DNA of 20,848 nucleotides from Lachnospiraceae bacterium (GTDB lineage Bacteria; Bacillota; Clostridia; Lachnospirales; Lachnospiraceae). Both the position numbers and the translations under genes were made by a program. This document shows positions 15,701 to 20,848 of the stretch, one piece after another (the stretch's first letter is position 1; every line of letters begins with the position of its first letter). The notes beneath the pieces are model-generated. The model was not told where the DNA came from. It did no database searches and saw only the letters and a list, made by a program, of their open reading frames with translations. The stretch covers positions 96,863-117,710 of the forward strand of contig JAHYZZ010000003.1 of the NCBI GenBank assembly GCA_019424135.1, given 5' to 3'.

Positions 15701-17104
15701 CTATTTTACGGGTGTAATATATTCACCATATCCAATTGCATCCTCTTTATAAGTCTCACCGTCAGCGACCACCTTTCCACGGATCACCGTGCAGACTGGA
15801 GCCCCTTTTCCTTCCAATCCGTCAAAACAGGATACATGTCCTTTGGTCAGAAGCTTGGTCTGATCACATTTCCATCCCTTTTGCGGGTCTACGATAACGA
15901 TATCTCCGTCAAATCCAAGCTCAAATGCGCCTTTTCTTCCATAGAGTCCGAAAATCTTAGCAGGATTATAATCCATGACCTTGGCGATCAGGCTCGGGCT
16001 TAACCCTTTCTTATTCACAACCATATCAAACATCATGGGCAGGAAGAATTGAATCGAATTGAGTCCGCCCCATGCGTGCCAGATATCTTTTGTCGCATTG
16101 TCTTTTTCTTCATCGGCAGCTGGCGAATGATCACTTCCTACACAGGAAAGCGTGCCATCCAAAACATAATCCCAAAGTTTTTCCATTGCTTCCTTATCTC
16201 TCATTGGAGGGGTGCATTTTGCAGGAGCACCTTTTTCAAATACGAAGTCTTCCGTGAATCCAAGATAGTGAGGACAGGTCTCTGCAGTAACCGGAAGTCC
16301 TTCATGGATCGCATCTTTTACCACCTGGGCAACCATTGGATGGCTGACATGGCAGATGTGAACACGTCCACCTGTTGCTCTTGCCATATCAATCACGTTT
16401 TTAGTAGCCACATATTCGGTCCAAACGTCATGAGAATCCAGGAAATCACGGATCTTTTCTTCATTACTCCGTCCTTCCTTTGCCTTCATCTCTTTTTCTC
16501 TTTCCAGTACCTGTCCATATTCTTCACAGTGGAACCCACAAAGAGCATTATAGGGCTTGAGAATCTCCAGAGCTTTTCTGACATTTCCAAGGTTTACGGT
16601 AGGGAACAGATCACCGTTGGGACAGGTAAATCCTTTGAATGCCGCCACACCGCAGTTGTAAAGATCAACCAGGTCTTTCATGTTGTTCTTCACTGAATCC
16701 GGACTGTCGTCATAGTCGCCCACAAGACCTCCCCACAGCGCATAATCCACCAGGGAGTGTTTGCTGATCTTGCCCATTTTCAGATCAAAAATCTCTTTGT
16801 TCATCAACGATGGATCATTGTTCAGTGGCATGTCGATCAGGCAGGTACATCCGGCAACAACCGCCGCTCTGGAACCGGTCTCAAAATCCTCACGGTACTC
16901 AAATCCAGGCTCATTTAAATGCGCATGGCAGTCAATGATTCCCGGGAATACATAACAGCCTTTTGCATCGATGACCTCTTTTGCTTGTGCCTCTGTTCCT
17001 TTTGCGAGAAAGGCTGCATAAACACCGTCTTTCACTGCAATATCGGCTTCATAGATACGGTCAGGAGTCACGAGTTTTCCATTCTTAACCAACAAATCAT
17101 ACAT
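15701..17104 (-). CDS. allB: Allantoinase, copy 2
   Basis: A 467-residue cyclic amidohydrolase and first gene of the transporter operon. Metal-site residues are H60 and H62 in DCHAHLNEPG, K157 in AAFKGF, H192 in FHCEE, H252 in HICHVSHP and D325 in SDHSPAA. The segment DMPLNNDPS (91-99) is close to the EMPLNQLP stretch of E. coli AllB, so of the two copies this one looks the more canonical; ETCPHYL (275-281) and CTPPMRD are also E. coli-like. Relative to copy 1 it has about ten extra residues between WGGL and the carboxylated Lys. The ATG at 17104 follows TAGGAGGAAAG. Hydantoinase or dihydropyrimidinase activity is a weaker alternative. Confidence 0.92.
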   Translation of the reverse strand: MYDLLVKNGKLVTPDRIYEADIAVKDGVYAAFLAKGTEAQAKEVIDAKGCYVFPGIIDCHAHLNEPGFEYREDFETGSRAAVVAGCTCLIDMPLNNDPSLMNKEIFDLKMGKISKHSLVDYALWGGLVGDYDDSPDSVKNNMKDLVDLYNCGVAAFKGFTCPNGDLFPTVNLGNVRKALEILKPYNALCGFHCEEYGQVLEREKEMKAKEGRSNEEKIRDFLDSHDVWTEYVATKNVIDMARATGGRVHICHVSHPMVAQVVKDAIHEGLPVTAETCPHYLGFTEDFVFEKGAPAKCTPPMRDKEAMEKLWDYVLDGTLSCVGSDHSPAADEEKDNATKDIWHAWGGLNSIQFFLPMMFDMVVNKKGLSPSLIAKVMDYNPAKIFGLYGRKGAFELGFDGDIVIVDPQKGWKCDQTKLLTKGHVSCFDGLEGKGAPVCTVIRGKVVADGETYKEDAIGYGEYITPVK

Positions 17105-17154
17105 AAAACTTTCCTCCTATCAAGTTTTCTGATTTTAGCTTGAACTACATAAAA

Positions 17155-17183
17155 CTTATAATAAATTAGGTCGACCAAACCAA
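17155..17183 (-). promoter_or_regulatory. Promoter of the transporter/allantoinase operon
   Basis: On the minus strand TTGGTT (17178-17183) and TATAAG (17155-17160) are exactly 17 bases apart, about 50 bases before the allantoinase copy 2 start. The GGTCGACC palindrome fills the spacer, so a bound protein would sit directly on RNA polymerase's contacts. Confidence 0.5.
17168..17177. promoter_or_regulatory. Candidate operator AGGTCGACCA (site B)
   Basis: The palindromic core GGTCGACC with flanks TTA and AAA lies between the -35 and -10 boxes of the allantoinase operon promoter. Nine bases (GGTCGACCA) are identical to site A at 9583-9591. Overlap with the promoter suggests repression in the absence of inducer, though the binding protein is unknown. 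Confidence 0.5.
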
Positions 17184-17347
17184 TATTATAAAAAATATTT
17201 TATTCTAAATTAATACGAAATACAATGGAATAAAAGAGGGAAAAATTCTCCTTTTTTTGTCTAATATGTATAATTTTATTTTTTTATTTCTCTGTTTATT
17301 GTAAATATTCGCCTTTTTTTAAATGCCTTTGTATTTTGTATTTATTT

Positions 17348-17376
17348 TTGCTACAATCAATAGATAAAGGTATAAT
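17348..17376 (+). promoter_or_regulatory. Promoter of the DUF2877 (allH-like) gene
   Basis: TTGCTA (17348-17353) and TATAAT (17371-17376) are 17 bases apart. Transcription would begin near 17383, leaving a very short leader before the GGAAAGGAG ribosome binding site and the GTG start at 17399. Confidence 0.6.
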
Positions 17377-17398
17377 AACAGGAAAGGAGTCTATCCTC

Positions 17399-18268
17399 GT
17401 GCAAGTGAACATTACGGATATTTCCAGTTATGCAGCGAATTTAATACAATCATCACCTTCTGGCTTTATTCATTCTGTCTATCAACACACAATAAACATT
17501 CAGACAGACAAGGGGCTGATTGCTCTCCAGTCTTCCGGTTCAGTCATTTCTCCCATCAGCCTGATTGCCGGTCTGGATCTTGATACTTTGGGGGCATATG
17601 GGATATCCCGGGGGGTTCCCGTCCATTTGGCCGAAAATTTCATTCAAATCATGTCACCTGTTTTCGTAACTCTCTCCCTGGAGGCCCCCACCTACCATAC
17701 TCCATTTCTGTCTGCCCACTTGGAAAAGTCTAAAACAGACCTGTTTTCCCACAGGCTGTTTCAAGTTCTTTCTTCTTCATCTGACCTGGGATTCCGACAA
17801 ATTTTGACCTCGCTTCCTGCGTCAAATGAATCGGCTTCTCCTATCATATCAATGGCAAGTCAGTATCTCGAGGACTGCTCCAGGTATTTGTCAAAGAAAG
17901 CTTATCGGCCTGCGGCAAAGTCGGCAAAAAAACTGATCGGCCTGGGCATCGGCCTGACCCCCTCGGGAGATGACTTTCTTTGCGGCGTGCTGGCCGGCCT
18001 TTCACTTGCGTCTTTGGAAAATCATCCTTTCACCGATGCATTAAAAGAAGAAATCTCCTCTCACCTTTGTGATACCAACGACATCAGCGCCGCCTTCTTA
18101 TCCTGTGCATTAAAAAACATGTACAGCCAGCCCGTACTCTCCTTAGTCTCCATGAAATCCCCCTCCAAAATCGGCCATGAATTTTCCAAAATCGGCCACT
18201 CATCGGGCATGGACACACTTTGCGGGATCTATTATATCCTTACTCAAAGAGAACGGCTAATTGGTTGA
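17399..18268 (+). CDS. allH: DUF2877 protein, AllH (YlbF)-like oxamate carbamoyltransferase subunit
   Basis: A 289-residue protein of the DUF2877 family; E. coli YlbF/AllH (271 residues) belongs to it and is the third subunit of oxamate carbamoyltransferase with AllF and AllG. The family signature GIGLTPSGDDFLCGVLAG lies in the second half, and HSSGMDTLCGIYY near the end. The frame opens upstream at a TTG (17336), but the promoter -10 box lies inside that extension; GGAAAGGAG at 17381-17389 points to the GTG at 17399 (a second GTG at 17405 is too far). It is monocistronic, divergent from the allantoinase operon and about 10 kb from its presumed partner, the AllF-AllG fusion. Family assignment is firm; the function rests on the E. 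coli parallel. Confidence 0.85.
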   Translation: MQVNITDISSYAANLIQSSPSGFIHSVYQHTINIQTDKGLIALQSSGSVISPISLIAGLDLDTLGAYGISRGVPVHLAENFIQIMSPVFVTLSLEAPTYHTPFLSAHLEKSKTDLFSHRLFQVLSSSSDLGFRQILTSLPASNESASPIISMASQYLEDCSRYLSKKAYRPAAKSAKKLIGLGIGLTPSGDDFLCGVLAGLSLASLENHPFTDALKEEISSHLCDTNDISAAFLSCALKNMYSQPVLSLVSMKSPSKIGHEFSKIGHSSGMDTLCGIYYILTQRERLIG

Positions 18269-18293
18269 CCTACGTTTATTCTCAGAAACAAAA

Positions 18294-18337
18294 AAACTCC
18301 CTGAGCATGTACAACTTTGTACAAACTTAGGGAGTTT
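18294..18337. terminator. Bidirectional terminator between allH and rplQ
   Basis: Outer arms AAACTCCCT (18294-18302) and AGGGAGTTT (18329-18337) pair perfectly, and an inner stem GTACAA/TTGTAC (18309-18322) caps the structure. On the minus strand it is followed by a run of seven T residues, ideal for ending the rplQ transcript; on the plus strand the T-run is short (TTTCTATT), so termination of allH may be weaker. Confidence 0.85.
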
Positions 18338-18351
18338 CTATTACCTACAAA

Positions 18352-18888
18352 CTAAACAAGTTCGATAAGGACTTCCATTGCAGCGTCACCTTTGCGCTGT
18401 CCAATCTTCACGATTCTTGTGTATCCACCGTGACGATTCTCATATTTTGGTGCAATCTCATCAAAAAGTTTTGCAACAAGATCTACTTCCTTTGTATTTT
18501 TCTTTCTTCCAGCCTGTGCTGCAGGCACTTCCTTTACTGGATAAAGTACCTTCAACATCTGACGGCGTGCATGAAGTCGGCTTGGCATATCCTTTTTGAT
18601 CTTCTTATCAACTTCGTCATATACGGTTACTTTTTTACCGTCTACAACTTCTTTTACCCTCTTACCGTCTTTGTCTTTGCGGGCAACTTTTGCTTTTACA
18701 GTTACTTCCTCAAAGTTATCCTTTTCTTTTACAGCTAATGCAATCAGCCCCTCGGCGATCTTACGGATCTCCTTTGCCTTTGCTTCTGTCGTAATGATTC
18801 TGCCATTGTTCAAAAGGGCAGTTACCTGATTTCTAAGCAACGCTTTTCTCTGGCTGGATGTTCTGCCAAGTTTTCTATACTTTGCCAT
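18352..18888 (-). CDS. rplQ: Ribosomal protein L17 with inserted segments
   Basis: A 178-residue 50S subunit protein; the usual length is about 115-130. The N-terminus (MAKYRKLGRTSSQRKALLRN) and the C-terminal half (LFDEIAPKYENRHGGYTRI, KIGQRKGDAAMEVLIELV) are standard L17. Two extra stretches are seen: about residues 58-101 (Lys/Asp/Glu-rich, VKAKVARKDKDGKRVKEVV) before SRLHARRQ, and about 117-133 (PVKEVPAAQAGRKKNTK). Extra L17 segments of this kind are, as far as I know, common in Lachnospiraceae. It is the last gene of the alpha operon, 108 bases after rpoA, and is followed by a strong terminator. Confidence 0.95.
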   Translation of the reverse strand: MAKYRKLGRTSSQRKALLRNQVTALLNNGRIITTEAKAKEIRKIAEGLIALAVKEKDNFEEVTVKAKVARKDKDGKRVKEVVDGKKVTVYDEVDKKIKKDMPSRLHARRQMLKVLYPVKEVPAAQAGRKKNTKEVDLVAKLFDEIAPKYENRHGGYTRIVKIGQRKGDAAMEVLIELV

Positions 18889-18996
18889 TTTAATTTTCCT
18901 CCATATTCTACACTTGGTTATGCTTCTTCGGGCTTACTAGCCAAATGCTCTGTCATGCTCCTTGGACTTACTGACAGAAATCTTTGCATAAGACTT

Positions 18997-19956
18997 TTAT
19001 TCCTCTCCTCTGCTGAGGCTTAAGCCTAGCTCGTCTAACTTTGCAAGGACTTCTTCCAGGGATTTTCTTCCCAGATTCCGCACCTTCATCATATCTTCCG
19101 GTGTTCTGTTGGTCAGTTCTTCAACCGTATTAATTCCGGCTCTCTTCAGACAATTGTAGGAACGAACAGACAGTTCCAGTTCGTCGATGCTCATCTCCAG
19201 CACCTTTTCCTTTTCATCATCTTCTTTTTCAATCATAACTTCAGCAGCCTGAGCCACCTCCGACAGATCGATAAAGAGTTTCAGATGCTCGCTCAGCACC
19301 TTTGCCGCCAGACTGACTGCCTCATCCGGAAGCAGGGTTCCATCTGTATATACATCCAGAGTCAGCTTGTCAAAATCTGTAATCTGACCTACACGCGTAT
19401 TTTCAACCGTCAGGTTAACGCGTTCCACCGGTGTATAGATGGAATCAATCGGAATCACCGCAATCGGCAGTTCCTCGTTTTTATTTTTATCAGCGCTTAC
19501 ATATCCCCTGCCTTTTGTAATGGTAAGTTCCATGTATAATTTACTGTCTGCTCCACCGTTCAATGTAGCGATCACGGTCTCTGGATTCATAATCTCGATA
19601 TCCTGATCTGCCTGGATATCTGCTCCTGTGACAACGCCCTCGCCCTCAAACTCGATATAAGCAGTTTTCGGCTCATCTGTCTCAGATGTATTCTTGATTG
19701 CCAGAGATTTCAAATTCATGATAATCTCCGTAACATCTTCTTTCACACCCGGAATGGAACTGAACTCATGAAGAACACCATCAATCTTCACCTGGCTGAT
19801 CGCAGCCCCCGGCAGAGATGAAAGCATGATTCTTCTCAAGGAATTACCCAATGTTGTTCCATAACCTCTTTCCAAAGGCTCTACAACAAATCTTCCATAC
19901 TTTTTATCTTCTGATATTTCAGTTATTTCAATATTAGGTTTATTAAAATCAAACAC
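18997..19956 (-). CDS. rpoA: DNA-directed RNA polymerase alpha subunit
   Basis: A 319-residue alpha subunit, the usual size. The N-terminal assembly domain contains RFVVEPLERGYGTTLGNSLR and the RRIMLSSLPGAA segment; the C-terminal domain (about 250-315) has LELSVRSYNCLKRAGINTVE and VRNLGRKSLEEVLAKL, the parts that contact UP elements and activators. The start is a GTG at 19956, ten bases after AGGAGG, and no ATG is available nearby. It sits between rpsD and rplQ, the normal alpha-operon order in Bacillota. Confidence 0.98.
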   Translation of the reverse strand: MFDFNKPNIEITEISEDKKYGRFVVEPLERGYGTTLGNSLRRIMLSSLPGAAISQVKIDGVLHEFSSIPGVKEDVTEIIMNLKSLAIKNTSETDEPKTAYIEFEGEGVVTGADIQADQDIEIMNPETVIATLNGGADSKLYMELTITKGRGYVSADKNKNEELPIAVIPIDSIYTPVERVNLTVENTRVGQITDFDKLTLDVYTDGTLLPDEAVSLAAKVLSEHLKLFIDLSEVAQAAEVMIEKEDDEKEKVLEMSIDELELSVRSYNCLKRAGINTVEELTNRTPEDMMKVRNLGRKSLEEVLAKLDELGLSLSRGEE

Positions 19957-19988
19957 TTTTGCCCCACCTCCTGTGGTGTTACGGATTA

Positions 19989-20582
19989 TTATTTAGAATA
20001 CAACTCGACGATCAGCATTTCGTCAACCGGAACATCGATTTCTTCACGTCTTGGAAGCTCTTTTACAGTTCCTTTCAGATTTTCCAGATCAGCCTCCAGC
20101 CACTCCGGAACAAGACGACCTGCTGTTACCTCCGTGATACCTTTGTATCTCGGTGAGCTTTTGTGTTTTTCTTTGATCTCAACCACATCCCCAGCTTTTA
20201 CAAGATAGGACGGGATATTGATCTGTTTTCCATTTACCAGTACATGCTTGTGGTCTACAATCTGTCTTGCCTCACGTCTGGTTCTTGCAAGGCCAAGGCG
20301 GAATACCACATTGTCCAGTCTGGACTCCAGAATTCTCATCAGGTTTTCACCTGTCATTCCGTTCATGCGCTGTGCTTTTTCAAAATAGTTTCTAAATGGC
20401 TTCTCCAATACACCATAGATAAATTTTGCTTTCTGTTTTTCACGAAGCTGAAGACCATACTCACTCATCTTTCTGCTAGATCTTTTCAGCTGTCTATTTG
20501 ACTTTTTATCAATTCCAAGATATACAGGATCCATTCCAAGGGATCTGCATCTTTTCAGAACCGGAACTCTATTTACTGCCAT
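19989..20582 (-). CDS. rpsD: Ribosomal protein S4
   Basis: A 197-residue 30S assembly protein. SEYGLQLREKQKAKFIYGVLE, the RLDNVVFRLGLARTRREARQ stretch and the S4 RNA-binding motif with HVLVNGKQINIPSYLV are diagnostic, and it ends in IVELYSK. Only one cysteine (C12) is present, so it is the zinc-independent form. It lies between rpsK and rpoA with short gaps (about 74 and 32 bases), an arrangement typical of Clostridia. In other bacteria S4 represses its own operon by binding the mRNA leader; no such structure was identified here. Confidence 0.97.
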   Translation of the reverse strand: MAVNRVPVLKRCRSLGMDPVYLGIDKKSNRQLKRSSRKMSEYGLQLREKQKAKFIYGVLEKPFRNYFEKAQRMNGMTGENLMRILESRLDNVVFRLGLARTRREARQIVDHKHVLVNGKQINIPSYLVKAGDVVEIKEKHKSSPRYKGITEVTAGRLVPEWLEADLENLKGTVKELPRREEIDVPVDEMLIVELYSK

Positions 20583-20656
20583 GCTTTATTTTCCTCCTAA
20601 TTTGTTATGGAATATTCGCAATCTATTCGCTGTTATATCAGATATCCGCAGCACTA

Positions 20657-20848
20657 TTAGACTCTTCTGCGTTTCGGCGGACGGCATCCGTTGTGCGGTA
20701 CCGGAGTCACGTCCTTGATGCTTGTTACATCAATTCCGCATGCCTGAAGGGCACGAATTGCCGCCTCTCTTCCGGAACCTGGTCCCTTTACCATAACGTC
20801 AACGGTCTTTAAGCCATGTACCAGCGCTGCTTTTGCTGCAGTCTCTGC
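20657..20848 (-). CDS. rpsK: Ribosomal protein S11, C-terminal part (partial)
   Basis: The last 63 residues of S11 are present; the start lies beyond the right edge. The tail reads VHGLKTVDVMVKGPGSGREA, ALQACGIDVTSIKDVTPVPH and ends NGCRPPKRRRV, which is unmistakable S11. It is the upstream neighbour of rpsD in the alpha operon. Confidence 0.96.
   Translation of the reverse strand, partial: AETAAKAALVHGLKTVDVMVKGPGSGREAAIRALQACGIDVTSIKDVTPVPHNGCRPPKRRRV

Noticed and set aside
17336..17398. N-terminal extension of the DUF2877 protein from a TTG start
   Set aside because: It spans the promoter's -35 and -10 boxes; the GTG at 17399 has a well-placed GGAAAGGAG.
18257..18268. TTGGTTGACC near the allH stop as a third operator copy
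   Set aside because: It lacks the palindromic GGTCGACC core, lies within the coding end of allH and is not next to any promoter.
18889..18996. Structured RNA leader or extra small gene between rpoA and rplQ
   Set aside because: Only weak short stems (for example GGCTAGTAAGCC) are visible, and no frame with a ribosome binding site fits in the 108 bases.

Overview
The window looks like a chromosomal segment of an anaerobic Gram-positive gut-type bacterium (Bacillota, class Clostridia, most likely Lachnospiraceae). The grounds are AGGAGG-type ribosome binding sites before almost every gene, moderate GC with AT-rich promoters, a Clostridia-style rpoA/rpsD/rplQ group with an enlarged L17, and ureide-degradation enzymes of the fermentative (oxamate) type.

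Layout. Bases 1-463 (minus) hold the N-terminal part of a PucR-type regulator. Bases 584-9555 (minus) are one tightly packed seven-gene operon read right to left: allE, allD, a fused allF-allG gene, carbamate kinase, an LctP-family permease, a 64-residue membrane protein and allC. An alpha/beta hydrolase gene (9773-10621, plus) is divergent from it and ends at a strong hairpin. A second minus-strand operon (17104 to 10675) carries two allantoinase/NCS1-transporter pairs in tandem, then a membrane-anchored PH-domain protein and a small unknown protein. Divergent from it, on the plus strand, is a DUF2877 gene (allH-like, 17399-18268). A shared hairpin at about 18290-18340 separates this cluster from rplQ, rpoA, rpsD and rpsK (minus), the end of the large ribosomal-protein/alpha operon.

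How the genes fit together. NCS1 permeases import allantoin; AllB opens it to allantoate; AllC and AllE yield (S)-ureidoglycolate; AllD oxidises it to oxalurate with NAD(P)+; the AllFG fusion plus AllH would cleave oxalurate to oxamate and carbamoyl phosphate; carbamate kinase turns the latter into ATP, CO2 and ammonia. No ureidoglycolate lyase or glyoxylate-assimilation gene is visible, so oxamate is the predicted end product. It must leave the cell, and the LctP-family (lactate/glycolate permease) protein next to carbamate kinase is a good candidate for that step. No uricase or xanthine dehydrogenase is present, so the cluster seems built for external allantoin.

Regulation. An identical 9-mer built on the palindrome GGTCGACC lies in each of the two main operon promoter regions (9582-9591 and 17168-17177) and nowhere else that I could find by eye; it is a candidate operator, possibly for the PucR-like protein. 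No tRNA, CRISPR array, insertion sequence or riboswitch was recognised. No gene-free stretch exceeds 300 bases; the longest is 17105-17398 (a divergent promoter region).
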